Assembly (NCBI RefSeq): GCF_000317305.3
Contig: NC_023036.2
Coordinates: 3,596,001-3,660,000, forward strand
DNA: 64,000 bases
DNA from: Mycolicibacterium neoaurum VKM Ac-1815D
Lineage (GTDB): Bacteria; Actinomycetota; Actinomycetes; Mycobacteriales; Mycobacteriaceae
Reading direction: 5' to 3'
The notes under the pieces are model-generated. The model made no database searches, had not been told where the DNA came from, and saw nothing but the letters and a program-made list of their open reading frames with translations. Positions 27,435 through 38,878 of the stretch are shown one piece after another; positions within the stretch are counted from its first letter, which is position 1, and each line of letters starts with the position of its first letter. The position numbers and the translations under genes were made by a program.

Positions 27435-28073
27435 ATGTCCGCGCACCCGCTTCTCGTCCTGTTCGCCATCGTCATGGCCGTCGGCCTGGCACTGCTGGTC
27501 GCTGCCGGCCGCAGTCGCCCCCGGCGCCCTGCTGCGCCGGCGGGGACATCTGTGGGTATCGGCACGGTGGCCTCCGTGCCGCCGGGCAGCGACACCATCA
27601 CCGTGGAGGTGCACAGCGTGACCGCCGGGACGTTCACCGGGCGGCTGCTGGTGCCGGACGACCCGGTGGCAGCGGGCATCCGGCCCGGCGTGGTGTTGTT
27701 GGTGGCGTTCGACCCCGAAGCGCGCGAGGATCTTTCGCTGCCCGACGACATGGCGGCCATCCGGGCCGCATTCGACCGGATGCTGATCGGCAAGGGTTTG
27801 GTCACCGAATCGCAGGCGGACCTGATCCGGCGCGGGGTACGAGGAACCGGCGTGGTGACGGCCGCTCGTCCGACCGGCACCGGCCGGGAAGATCACTGCG
27901 AGGTCGTGCTCGATCTGATGGTCCGCCGGCCCGAGGGCGGGCAGTTCCCCGCACACGAGACGGCGTTGATCCCCGTGACCGCGTTGCGCCGGGTCTCCCC
28001 TGGTGCGGTGATCGATGCCTACTATCTGCGTGACGACGAATCCTCGGTGGCGGTGTGCATCCCGCCCGCCTGA
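27435..28073 (+). CDS. small membrane-anchored protein inside the CHAT cassette
   Basis: 212 aa. A single N-terminal hydrophobic helix (HPLLVLFAIVMAVGLALLVAA, about 4-24) is followed by an arginine/proline stretch. The rest is a cytoplasmic or exposed beta-rich region with two similar valine-rich halves. It is divergent from the 442-aa gene across 67 bases and overlaps the last 52 bases of the CHAT gene on the other strand. Family not recognised. Its position within the cassette suggests a linked role, but it is transcribed the other way and could be independent. Confidence 0.68.
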   Translation: MSAHPLLVLFAIVMAVGLALLVAAGRSRPRRPAAPAGTSVGIGTVASVPPGSDTITVEVHSVTAGTFTGRLLVPDDPVAAGIRPGVVLLVAFDPEAREDLSLPDDMAAIRAAFDRMLIGKGLVTESQADLIRRGVRGTGVVTAARPTGTGREDHCEVVLDLMVRRPEGGQFPAHETALIPVTALRRVSPGAVIDAYYLRDDESSVAVCIPPA

Positions 28074-29431
28074 CCGACGGCGAAGGTCGCCAGCGCCGCC
28101 CAGTACACCGGGGCGGCCAGCCGGTCGCCGGCCCGCCACCGCTGCAGTTGTGCCCGCTGCCAACGGTTCACCGCACACGCTGCATCGAAATCGGCGATCT
28201 CCTGGTGGGCCGTGTCCACCGCGGCGATCACCGCGCCCATCGGATCCGGATGCGCCCCGTCGGTGAAGCGACGGTACCCCGCGCTCGTCGGTAGCGACCA
28301 CAGCGTCGCCGTCACCAACTCCGCGCCGCCCAGGACCATGGCCGCCACCAGACCGGTGGCCTCGTCGAACCGATAGTCACCGCCGGAAGCGCAAGCGAGC
28401 AGGGCGACCCGAGTCGGAAAGGTCAGATCGGCGACCAGCAGGTCGGCAGCGGTCAACGGTCGGTGATCGCCGATCGGATCGGCATAGCCGGGGACCGACG
28501 ACCGGCAGGCCAGATGCAGCGCCGCGCGTTCGGCGTGCCCCACACCGGCCTCGGTGCCGGCTTGCTGTGTGCTGTCGCCCACGCTGGCATGCCCGACGAA
28601 GACGAGCCTGCCCGGCCGCTGCGCCAGGGCTGCGGCGAGCCAGTGCCGGTCGGTATCGGTCCTGCGGAACAACTCGACGGCGGACTCGACCCGGGGCAAC
28701 ACCGTCCGGCTGCGCATCAGCTCGGCGTAGTGCCGCGCCAGCACGGTGTCGGCGGACGGGCGTCCCAGCACCGACCCGAGCGCGGAGTCGGGCCGCTGAC
28801 CCGGCACCCGTGGGTCGAGCAGCAATAGCGGATCTCCCTGCGGTCGAGGCTGATTGATGCGGCGGATCCGGGCGATATTGGCCGGAACGGCCATCACGAC
28901 GTCGGCGAGCTCGATGAGCCGCGCACCGGAGCTCAGCGCGGTCAGCGCGCCGGCCGGCCAGGGAATCGCGGCGGGTTGCGGGCCGTCGGGGGTGATGGCG
29001 TCCTGGCGCGCCTGCAGCATCGCGGTCACATCGGGGCGCAACAGCGGTCGCGCCAACAGACCCCACGGGATGCGACCCAGCCGTGCGCTCGGCGCGATGT
29101 GCAGCACCGGGGCCCGATCGGCATACGCGTCGAGCAGCTGCCAGCCTTCGGATCCGATGAGCAGCACCCCGAGCCGGTAGGCCAGCATCAGCTCGGACGC
29201 GGGATCGGTGAACGCGCCGCGGGTCAGCGCCCGCTCCAGCGCGTCGGCCGGGGATTCGGAGCCGCGGGGATCCGGAAGCGCACCCGCGATCTCCTCGAGC
29301 GCGGCCAGCAGGATGGTCTCTTCGACCACCCAGGTGGCGGTCAGTTCGGGGTGACCGACGACGCGCAGGCTGGCGTAGGTGGCGATCCCGACGTCGGCGT
29401 ACCGCAGTATCAGAGCCGGCCGGTCGCTCAT
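28022..29431 (-). CDS. CHAT-domain cysteine protease
   Basis: Caspase-like peptidase of the CHAT family (clan CD), 469 aa. The C-terminal half (about 195-455) has the family's two catalytic landmarks: H281 in LVFVGHASVG and C347 in VALLACASGG. The conserved downstream run is also there: DEATGLVAAMVLGGA, TATLWSLP. The N-terminal half is an unassigned helical domain. The ATG at 29431 overlaps the TPR gene stop as ATGA; a second ATG two codons earlier is also possible. CHAT enzymes act as effectors in defence and cell-death systems, often paired with TPR proteins, as here. Confidence 0.85.
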   Translation of the reverse strand: MSDRPALILRYADVGIATYASLRVVGHPELTATWVVEETILLAALEEIAGALPDPRGSESPADALERALTRGAFTDPASELMLAYRLGVLLIGSEGWQLLDAYADRAPVLHIAPSARLGRIPWGLLARPLLRPDVTAMLQARQDAITPDGPQPAAIPWPAGALTALSSGARLIELADVVMAVPANIARIRRINQPRPQGDPLLLLDPRVPGQRPDSALGSVLGRPSADTVLARHYAELMRSRTVLPRVESAVELFRRTDTDRHWLAAALAQRPGRLVFVGHASVGDSTQQAGTEAGVGHAERAALHLACRSSVPGYADPIGDHRPLTAADLLVADLTFPTRVALLACASGGDYRFDEATGLVAAMVLGGAELVTATLWSLPTSAGYRRFTDGAHPDPMGAVIAAVDTAHQEIADFDAACAVNRWQRAQLQRWRAGDRLAAPVYWAALATFAVGQAGGMHTATEDSSSRR

Positions 29432-31125
29432 CCCCATGTCGGCCAGGCCGGTTCATCGGCGGTGATGCGCCGGCGGTAGCGCTGCCTGGCCAGCTGCCGG
29501 TACTGGGCCAGGATGGGTTCGGCGCCGGGATCCATCTGCAGCGGCGGTAGCGGCCCGAGCCTGGTCAGCGACGGTCCCCCGGTGACCGAACCGGAGGCGA
29601 CATCGGCCAGTTCGGGCTCGGGTAGCTTCGGCTCACTGTCCACCAGCACCGCCTGCGCCCCGGCCCACACCGGCGCCTCGGCCTCCTGACCGTCTGCGGT
29701 GGCGAAACTACCTCGGGCACTGTGATATTCGATGAGTTCGGCGATCAGCGCCGTGTTCTCCCACTCCCAGGCCACGGCGAAGGCGCCGGCCAACATCGGG
29801 GCCGACACCCGGGCCGCCCAGTGTGCGCGGGCATCGGCGTCGGCGATGGTGTGGCGCACCGAATCCACCGCGAGGGCGGCGGGCACCTTGAGCAGGGAGG
29901 CCTGTTCCAGTTTGGCCATGGCACGGACGAAGCCCGGGCTGTCGGTCTCGGCGTTAGTGGTACCCAGCGAGGCGGCATGCTTGGCCTCCACCTCGTCCCA
30001 GCTGTCGTCCGGGTCGCCGGAGCCGTCGAATCCCAGGTCTGCCAGCGCATCGGCACGCCACACGGTGCCCAGCTGGTCATCACACCGCGCGTACTGCAGC
30101 CAGGTGCTGCGCGGCCAGTCGTCGAGCAGGGTGCGCGCCTGCGCGATGAGCTCGACCGCCGCGCCGAACCTGCCGAAGAATATTGGTATCCAACTGCGTT
30201 GCAACAGGATCCGATGAATGTGCAGGGGCTTTCCGAGTTCGCGCCAATGCCGCTCGGCATGCTCCCAACATTGATCGGCATCGGCAAGGGCGCCCGCGGC
30301 GAGTTTGGTCAGACCGAGGTGAAACAAGCAGCGGGACACATCATGGGCGCGGGCGTAGCGCGCGATGACAGGGTAGGCCTCGTTGATCAATTGCTCGACC
30401 GAGGTGTGGTCGCCGCGCGACCAGTTGCCGACCGCACGTTCCAATTGTGTCCTGGCGGTGTCGAGTTCCCATCCGTTCAGCTCGGCGCGGGCTCCTGCAC
30501 GGCGCAGCCACGGTTCGGCCTCGGCAAGCCGACCGGTCTGTACGCAGAAGCCGCCGTAGCCGATTCCGGCCAGTACCAGCAGCCGGTCGTGGTGACCTCC
30601 GGAATCAGCCGCGAGGTCCAGACCGTCGAGCACCTGATCCCAGAGCGGGACGGCCATATGGTGCAGATCGTCGTCGGCGAGCGCCTGGGCGCACAGGATC
30701 TGGGCGCAGGCCACCAGAAAGCGTTGCTCGGCAGCCAGATCGGCAGGTCCGGATGACGCGGCCAACGTGGCCAGCACGGCGGCGGCCTGTTCATGCTCGC
30801 CCCGGGCGGCGTGCATCCCGGTCTGCAGGAAATCGGCGCGGCGGGCGTAGCGGCACATCATGTGTGCGGTCTCGGCGCCGGCACCGGGCTGAGCACGGTA
30901 GGCGGCGAGGCAGTCCCGGATCCGGGTGATGCATTCGACGACACCTGCATACGCGGTGCGCACCAGGTAGATCTCGCCGAGCTGGGCGAACACCTCCAGC
31001 GCCAGATCGTCGCGGTCGGCGTCCTCGATCAGCGGGAGCTGTGCGAGCAGCAGGTCCTTGGCCGCCGACTCGTCGGATGCCCACGCCAGCCGCCGGGCCC
31101 GGCCGAGCGCATCGGTGATCGACAC
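29428..31125 (-). CDS. TPR-like repeat protein upstream of CHAT protease
   Basis: 565 aa from a GTG start at 31125. Almost entirely helical, with repeated pairs of helices of about 35-40 residues containing small residues at TPR-like positions (for example LALEVFAQLGEIYLVR, HDVSRCLFHLGLTKLAAGAL). No membrane segment or enzyme motif is seen. TPR arrays usually bind partner proteins. Translational coupling to the CHAT gene suggests that it is the scaffold or inhibitor of that protease. First gene of the minus-strand series; no strong ribosome-binding site is visible. Confidence 0.78.
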   Translation of the reverse strand: MSITDALGRARRLAWASDESAAKDLLLAQLPLIEDADRDDLALEVFAQLGEIYLVRTAYAGVVECITRIRDCLAAYRAQPGAGAETAHMMCRYARRADFLQTGMHAARGEHEQAAAVLATLAASSGPADLAAEQRFLVACAQILCAQALADDDLHHMAVPLWDQVLDGLDLAADSGGHHDRLLVLAGIGYGGFCVQTGRLAEAEPWLRRAGARAELNGWELDTARTQLERAVGNWSRGDHTSVEQLINEAYPVIARYARAHDVSRCLFHLGLTKLAAGALADADQCWEHAERHWRELGKPLHIHRILLQRSWIPIFFGRFGAAVELIAQARTLLDDWPRSTWLQYARCDDQLGTVWRADALADLGFDGSGDPDDSWDEVEAKHAASLGTTNAETDSPGFVRAMAKLEQASLLKVPAALAVDSVRHTIADADARAHWAARVSAPMLAGAFAVAWEWENTALIAELIEYHSARGSFATADGQEAEAPVWAGAQAVLVDSEPKLPEPELADVASGSVTGGPSLTRLGPLPPLQMDPGAEPILAQYRQLARQRYRRRITADEPAWPTWG

Positions 31126-31190
31126 GGCGTCATCATAGGACGGCAGCGGGCGGCGGACGCAGATGCGCGTCCGCCGCCGGCTCTTCGGCG

Positions 31191-31688
31191 TCAGTTGCAG
31201 CTGACCTTGATCTCGAACTTCTTCGTGATCATCCCGGCCATCGGATTCTTCAGGTCCGCGCCCGCGGCCTCACCGGTGATGGTGTACGTGCTGCCGTCGA
31301 CCTTGACCTCGGCCGACCCGGTGCTCGCACCGCCCATGGCGGCAACCGCAAGCGCGTTACCGTCGACCACCAGGCCCACCGACTCGACCTTGGGGGTCGC
31401 TTCGTCGGTCATCACCACGCCGAGGCCCTGCTGGCCACCCACGGCGGCGCTGGCGACGTTGATCTTGCCGCCCGCCTTGACGCAGGTCACCGACTTCAGA
31501 TCCAGGCCGGCCAGGTCCTGGCCCTCCACCTTGACCTCAGTGTCGCCGCCGGTGGCAACCTGCGCGGTGCTGTTGCCCGCGCTCGACGACGCGGCCGGCT
31601 CACTGCCCTTGTCATCGGAGCAGCCGACCAGGATGGTCGTTGCGGCGAGCACTCCGATTCCGGCGGCCAGAACGCGATTCTTCGTCAT
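31191..31688 (-). CDS. LpqH-family (19 kDa antigen type) lipoprotein
   Basis: 165 aa exported lipoprotein. The start at 31688 (MTKNRVLAAG) has AAGGGG upstream, making a 22-residue signal peptide. The lipobox LVGC puts the lipid-bearing cysteine at C23. A serine/alanine/threonine-rich linker follows, then a beta-rich domain with DLKSVTCVKAGGKINVA and a C-terminal VSCN, matching the two-cysteine mycobacterial 19 kDa family. It is 66 bases from the TPR gene start, and the two run in the same direction. Confidence 0.88.
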   Translation of the reverse strand: MTKNRVLAAGIGVLAATTILVGCSDDKGSEPAASSSAGNSTAQVATGGDTEVKVEGQDLAGLDLKSVTCVKAGGKINVASAAVGGQQGLGVVMTDEATPKVESVGLVVDGNALAVAAMGGASTGSAEVKVDGSTYTITGEAAGADLKNPMAGMITKKFEIKVSCN

Positions 31689-31795
31689 GTGTGTCCCCTT
31701 CATTCGCCCGTCGCCCCTGTGGCGCCGTCGTGGGATCAGTACATCGACCGCCGATTGCTACCGATCCCAAACTTCGGTGCGGGTACCGTGACGAC

Positions 31796-32101
31796 ATGGC
31801 CGATGAGCAGCAGTCTTGTGCCGATGAGCCGCTCGACGTCGACCTTGTGCCGGTCGATCCGTCGCCGTTACCTCCGGTGTCGGTTCCTGCCGACACCGGT
31901 TACACCGACGCGGGTGTGCCGACCTTCGACTCGGTCCGCGAGAAGATCGAGACCCGCCTGGGCACCGCGATCGGTGGGGCGGAGCTGGCCGAGGAGACAC
32001 CGGAGGGCCGGAACGTGGCCGAGCAATATGAGGCGCGGCAGCGCGCCGCCGCGGATCGGCTGGCGCAGATCCGCGAATCTATGAAGTCCGACCAGGACTG
32101 A
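31796..32101 (+). CDS. small conserved mycobacterial protein (Rv1638A-like)
   Basis: 101 aa, acidic, hydrophilic. The N-terminal half is proline-rich (VPVDPSPLPPVSVPADTG). The C-terminal half is helical (DSVREKIETRLGTAIGGAEL, RQRAAADRLAQIRESMKS). Position beside uvrA and length match M. tuberculosis Rv1638A. Function unknown. It is divergent from the lipoprotein gene (about 107 bases between) and converges on uvrA. Confidence 0.7.
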   Translation: MADEQQSCADEPLDVDLVPVDPSPLPPVSVPADTGYTDAGVPTFDSVREKIETRLGTAIGGAELAEETPEGRNVAEQYEARQRAAADRLAQIRESMKSDQD

Positions 32102-32143
32102 CGCGGCGTGGCGGTCACCCACCGATCCTGCGGCGCGGGTGAT

Positions 32144-32222
32144 AGTGCACTGCAGAAGTGGTACGACCGGCGGTACTACCCGGCGCGTGATACTGCCGGT
32201 AGTACTACTTCTGGAAGTGCAT
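32144..32222. repeat. imperfect inverted repeat before the uvrA end
   Basis: Two arms of about 32 bases (32144-32175 and 32191-32222) pair over most of their length with a few mismatches and one bulge. The core CAGAAGTGGTACGACCGG pairs with a near copy. An alternative short stem GTACTACC/GGTAGTAC lies inside. It separates two convergent genes and could end both transcripts. Its sequence is richer in GTAC and AGTACT than anything nearby. Confidence 0.7.
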
Positions 32223-32237
32223 CGTGGCCGGCTACCG

Positions 32238-35156
<2,919 letters not shown>

Positions 35157-35241
35157 CGGGTTTTCCTCCCAAGACAGAATTCACGGCCCATGCTAGGTGC
35201 ACCCACCGACAAGCCCGAGTCGAGCCGGTTAGCGTGGGGGT

Positions 35242-35928
35242 GTGACCAGCCCCCAGATCCCGCTCAGCGAGTCCTACACCGGCCACGTCGACAGTGGCGC
35301 CGCCGCTCGGCGCACCCTGCCCGCGGCGACGATCATCAAGGCTTCCGTCGGTCCCATGGACAACAACGCCTACTTGGTGACCTGTTCCACGACCGGGAAG
35401 ACACTGCTCATCGACGCCGCGAACAACGGCGATGCCCTCGTCGCGCTGATCTCCCAGCACGCCCCGGACGTCGCGCTGATCGTGACCACCCACCAGCACT
35501 ACGACCATTGGCAGGCCCTGGAACAGGTGGCGAAGGCCACTGGGGCGCCGACCGCCGCGCACGCGTTGGACGCCGAACCCCTGCCGGTCACCCCCGACCG
35601 CATCCTGGCCGACGGCGACACCATCACCGTCGGCGACCTCGACCTCACCGTGATCCACCTCCAGGGACATACCGAGGGCTCGGTCGCCCTCGCACTGACA
35701 GGCGCCGACGGCGAGACCACCCACCTGTTCACCGGGGACTGCCTGTTCCCCGGCGGGGTCGGCAAGACCTGGAAGGACGGTGACTTCGACCGGTTGCTCG
35801 GCGACGTGTCCGACAAGTTGTTCGACGTGTACCCGGATTCCACCGTGGTCTACCCCGGCCACGGTGATGACACAACGCTCGGTGCCGAGCGCCCGCACCT
35901 GGCCGAGTGGAAGGAGCGCGGCTGGTGA
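35242..35928 (+). CDS. metallo-beta-lactamase fold hydrolase
   Basis: 228 aa with a GTG start. The zinc-binding motif THQHYDH gives H84, H86, D88 and H89; further ligands sit in LFTGDCLFPGG and VYPGHGDDTTLG. The spacing and the TEGSVALAL segment resemble glyoxalase II-like thioesterases. It matches M. tuberculosis Rv1637c in place next to uvrA. Substrate unknown. Confidence 0.88.
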   Translation: MTSPQIPLSESYTGHVDSGAAARRTLPAATIIKASVGPMDNNAYLVTCSTTGKTLLIDAANNGDALVALISQHAPDVALIVTTHQHYDHWQALEQVAKATGAPTAAHALDAEPLPVTPDRILADGDTITVGDLDLTVIHLQGHTEGSVALALTGADGETTHLFTGDCLFPGGVGKTWKDGDFDRLLGDVSDKLFDVYPDSTVVYPGHGDDTTLGAERPHLAEWKERGW

Positions 35929-36419
35929 GGCCGGTACCCGAGAAGCCCGGCCCCGGCCAGGAGTCGGTGTGGGACTACCCGCGTCCACCCCGGCTCGAAG
36001 AGTTCCGCGGCTCGATCACCGTCGAGCTCGGCGGGACCGAGATCGCCACGACCCAACGCGGCTGGCGCGTGCTGGAGACCAGCCATCCGCCCACCTACTA
36101 TCTGCCCGCCGAGGCCTTCCGCCCCGGTGCACTGCGCGCAGCCAGCGGCTCGTCCTGGTGCGAGTGGAAGGGGCAGGCCAGCTATTTCGACCTGGTGTCG
36201 GGCGATACCGTCAGCCGGCGGGCAGCCTGGACCTACCCGACGCCGACGCGCGGTTTCGAGCCCATCGCCGGCGCGATCGCGGTGATGGCCGCCGCAGTCC
36301 AGCGCTGCACGGTCAACGGCGAGACCGTGCTGCCCCAGCCGGGCGGCTTCTACGGCGGGTGGATCACCAGTTGGGTGAGGGGACCGTTCAAGGGCATCCC
36401 TGGGTCGATGGGCTGGTGA
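35925..36419 (+). CDS. DUF427 domain protein
   Basis: 164 aa from a GTG that overlaps the hydrolase stop (GTGA), with GGAG eleven bases upstream. The DUF427 fold shows RGWRVLETSHPPTYYLP, SSWCEWKGQASYF and the C-terminal GGFYGGWITSWVRGPFKG. Small beta-barrel family of unknown activity. Tight coupling with the hydrolase suggests a shared substrate. Confidence 0.85.
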   Translation: MRPVPEKPGPGQESVWDYPRPPRLEEFRGSITVELGGTEIATTQRGWRVLETSHPPTYYLPAEAFRPGALRAASGSSWCEWKGQASYFDLVSGDTVSRRAAWTYPTPTRGFEPIAGAIAVMAAAVQRCTVNGETVLPQPGGFYGGWITSWVRGPFKGIPGSMGW

Positions 36420-36454
36420 CCGGCACACCAACCGAACACCGCCCGGACACCAAA

Positions 36455-36490
36455 AAGCCCGGCGCCCGCACTCGCGGCGGACACCGGGCT
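36455..36490 (-). terminator. intrinsic terminator after usp
   Basis: Read towards lower coordinates, AGCCCGG (36490-36484) pairs with CCGGGCT (36462-36456), with extra GC pairing inside, and runs directly into TTTTTGG. This is a standard rho-independent terminator for the universal stress gene that ends at 36509. Confidence 0.75.
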
Positions 36491-36508
36491 CACGGCTTCA
36501 CAGTGCGA

Positions 36509-36952
36509 TCAGGACGTGTGCACGATCAGCACGTCGACCTTGGAACGGCGCGCGACATTGGCGGGCACCGACCCGAGCAGCCGGCCGGCGATGGTGCTCA
36601 GGCCCACATTGCCGACGACCAGCAGGTCGGCCTTGACCTGTTCGGCGAGGTCGACCAGCGCATCGACGGGTGCACCGACGACGGCTTTCTCCTCGACCTC
36701 TTTGGCACCGGCGGCCTTTGCCCGGTCGGTGGCCTCACGCAGGATTGCGTAGATCGGCGCATTGCCGGTGGTCTTGTAGCCCTCATCCTTCAAGACGTCG
36801 GCGGCGTGATGGTCCTCGCTCTGCGGGAAGTACGCGGTGGCGATAACCACTTTCGCTCCAGACCCCGCGGCGATCTCGCCCGCACGATCCACCGCACGCA
36901 ACGACGAGTCCGATCCATCCGTGCCGACCACGACGGTCCGATAGGCGCTCAT
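36509..36952 (-). CDS. universal stress protein, ATP/cAMP-binding type
   Basis: 147 aa single UspA domain. The nucleotide motif G-x2-G-x9-G-S is intact near the end (GNVGLSTIAGRLLGS), and VVGTDGSDSSLRA opens the fold. The close relatives Rv1636 and MSMEG_3811 are reported to bind cAMP, so a link with the cyclase at 13875-14777 is possible. The ATG at 36952 has GGAGG six bases upstream. Confidence 0.92.
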   Translation of the reverse strand: MSAYRTVVVGTDGSDSSLRAVDRAGEIAAGSGAKVVIATAYFPQSEDHHAADVLKDEGYKTTGNAPIYAILREATDRAKAAGAKEVEEKAVVGAPVDALVDLAEQVKADLLVVGNVGLSTIAGRLLGSVPANVARRSKVDVLIVHTS

Positions 36953-37264
36953 TCATGCCCTCCAAGTTCGATGTCAAATCGATAGCTAGCCACCGAGACC
37001 CTAACGCCTCGCCGGACGGGCACGGGCGCAATTGGCCACACGACCCGCGGCGGGCGACACCTCGGCAGTGTTCGTCATGTCGAATCGTAGCCCCGACGAG
37101 CCCTGCGCAAACCGTTCCGTGACCGAGATGACCAGGCCAGCAGCCCGATCTGCCGTATCGCAGCACCCCCGCCCCGGTGATGTCCGACACCATGCTCGAC
37201 AGCACGCCCCACGCGGGTGCCTCGTTTGCTGAGAGCGCGCGACACCACCCGGCCGGGACGCAGC
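36953..37264. other. intergenic region upstream of usp
   Basis: Over 300 bases with no credible gene. Short open frames on both strands lack ribosome-binding sites and protein-like composition. It holds the usp promoter region at the left. I found no clear promoter hexamers or hypoxia-type (DosR) box. Confidence 0.5.
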
Positions 37265-37300
37265 ACGGGCGGTACCGGGATCGTGCCCGGTACCGCCCGT
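37265..37300 (-). terminator. perfect GC-rich hairpin after csbD-like gene
   Basis: ACGGGCGGTACCGGG at 37265-37279 and its exact complement at 37286-37300 form a 15-pair stem with a six-base loop, 29 bases past the stop at 37330. There is no long U-tract, which is usual for mycobacterial terminators. Confidence 0.8.
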
Positions 37301-37329
37301 ATCTGGATTTACCTGTCTGTCAGGCGATC

Positions 37330-37539
37330 TCACTTACCGGTGAGCTTGTCCTTGACGGCTTCGACACCGTCCTTGACCTTGTCGGCGGCATTGGTGAGGT
37401 GATCCTTGACCGCGGCGACGGCCTGGTCGACCTGGCCTTCGGATTCCAGATCCGAGTTGCCGGTGGCCGAACCGACCTTCTCCTTGGCCTGGCCCTTGAG
37501 ATCCTCGGCCTTGTTCTTGGCGTTGTCGGCGATTCCCAT
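37330..37539 (-). CDS. CsbD-family stress protein
   Basis: 69 aa, highly charged and helical: MGIADNAKNKAEDLKGQAKE and repeated KVKDGVEAVKDKL segments. CsbD proteins are small, abundant general-stress proteins without known activity. It lies 48 bases after the AmaP-like gene and probably belongs to the same envelope-stress transcript. Confidence 0.85.
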   Translation of the reverse strand: MGIADNAKNKAEDLKGQAKEKVGSATGNSDLESEGQVDQAVAAVKDHLTNAADKVKDGVEAVKDKLTGK

Positions 37540-37587
37540 TCTTCTCTCCTCTTCGTGTGTGAGCCCGCAGGGTTCTGCGGTCTCGGC

Positions 37588-38121
37588 CTATTTCGCTGCC
37601 CTTTCGGCCAGCAGTTGGAATTCGAGATCGGTGTCGGCGGCGCGACGAAGGTCGTGCGCGCACCGATGCGCGAGCTGGCGGATCCGGGCCGAGTCGGTGG
37701 TCACCGGGAACTCGGCGCTGATGCGGACCACCGGGCGTCCGGATACGGTGCGGGTGGCCGCCTTCGCCGACGTCACCGCGGGGTGGTTACCCAGATCTGC
37801 CGCCGCCGCATCGGCCAACCGAGCCAGATCGACGGCTCCGTCGTGGGCGGTCGAAACCGTCCGCACCGAACGCGGTCGAAGGTGCGACAGGGTCAGCCAC
37901 GCACCGATCAACAGCAGGACCACGCCACCGGCACCGAGCGCCGGCGACCACAGGTGCCACTCGGTCGCGCGTCCGAGCGCGGCGGGGTCGATGCGCGCCG
38001 CGGCGTCCCTGGCCACGGCGACATCGGCGCCGTAACCGATCACCCAGGCCGCACCGGTCAGAATCAGCACAGCCACCAATGCCGTGAGCACACGGTCGAA
38101 TACGCGCAGTGCCGTGCTCAT
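37588..38121 (-). CDS. AmaP-like membrane anchor of the Asp23 cluster
   Basis: 177 aa. Two hydrophobic helices (about 10-30 and 60-78) are followed by a soluble domain with VRISAEFPVTTD and a helical end. This is the layout of AmaP, which tethers Asp23 to the membrane in Firmicutes. The ATG overlaps the preceding stop (ATGA). Identification rests on topology and neighbours more than on sequence. Confidence 0.68.
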   Translation of the reverse strand: MSTALRVFDRVLTALVAVLILTGAAWVIGYGADVAVARDAAARIDPAALGRATEWHLWSPALGAGGVVLLLIGAWLTLSHLRPRSVRTVSTAHDGAVDLARLADAAAADLGNHPAVTSAKAATRTVSGRPVVRISAEFPVTTDSARIRQLAHRCAHDLRRAADTDLEFQLLAERAAK

Positions 38122-38876
38122 CGCACACTCCCCCCGTCGTCCCCGAAGTCCTGTTCATCGATCCATTGCCGTTGTCGGCCGCGCCGAACCCAGACGAGGT
38201 CATCGACCGGTTCATGGGTGCGCTTGCGCGGCTTCAGTGCAGTGATCAGAAAGACCACCCCGATGAGCGCCGCCGCGACCGCGCCCGGCCAGGTCCACCA
38301 CTGCCAGTGCGCGTCGGCCAGTGCCGAGAGCATGGGCGCGATCCACGGGTCATCGGGTGTCAGTGCGTCTCGCAGGGCCACCGCGCCGAGGGCCATCAGC
38401 AGAACTGCGACGAGCACGCCGCAGTAGGTGGCGCCGGCGATCCGGCGCGGAGCGAAGCGGCGTGGCGCGGCACCGACGGAATCGGGTACCGGGACCTCGG
38501 CGCAAACATCCGAGTAGGCATCGGCGATTTGGGCCGGTGTCCGTTCCGATTCGACGCGGGTGATGGTCACCTCGACCCGATCCGGGTGCTCACCGAGCGT
38601 GGTGGCCAGTTCGCGCACCACCGCCGAGCGCGCCGAGGCCAGCACCGAGGCGCTGTCGACGGGCCAGGCCGCGGCGATCTGGACATCCACGCCCGACGTG
38701 TGATCGGCGATGGTGACCGAGGGCAGAGTCCGCCCGGGCACCATCGTCCGGTGGGCCACCACGCCCGGCGTGGCCAGTACGGCACGTTCGATCACGCGTT
38801 CGCGCACCCGGTCGTCGATCAGCGTGCGCCCGCGGGTGGTCGGCTCCGCCACACGCGTCACCGCCTCGCTCGACAT
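38118..38876 (-). CDS. DUF6286-type membrane protein with Asp23-like N-terminal domain
   Basis: 252 aa. Residues 20-120 look like a circularly similar Asp23 unit (VIERAVLATPGVVAHRTMV, VDVQIAAAWPVDSASV). Two membrane helices follow (about 148-168 and 193-213), then a charged cytoplasmic tail rich in R and D. It starts two bases after the upstream stop. Probably part of a membrane-bound Asp23 complex. The DUF number is from memory. Confidence 0.65.
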   Translation of the reverse strand: MSSEAVTRVAEPTTRGRTLIDDRVRERVIERAVLATPGVVAHRTMVPGRTLPSVTIADHTSGVDVQIAAAWPVDSASVLASARSAVVRELATTLGEHPDRVEVTITRVESERTPAQIADAYSDVCAEVPVPDSVGAAPRRFAPRRIAGATYCGVLVAVLLMALGAVALRDALTPDDPWIAPMLSALADAHWQWWTWPGAVAAALIGVVFLITALKPRKRTHEPVDDLVWVRRGRQRQWIDEQDFGDDGGSVR

Positions 38877-38878
38877 GA

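Noticed and set aside
35157..35241. LexA (SOS) box before uvrA, and likewise at 49949-50019 before uvrB
   Set aside because: No TCGAAC-N4-GTTCGA-like dyad seen in either gap.
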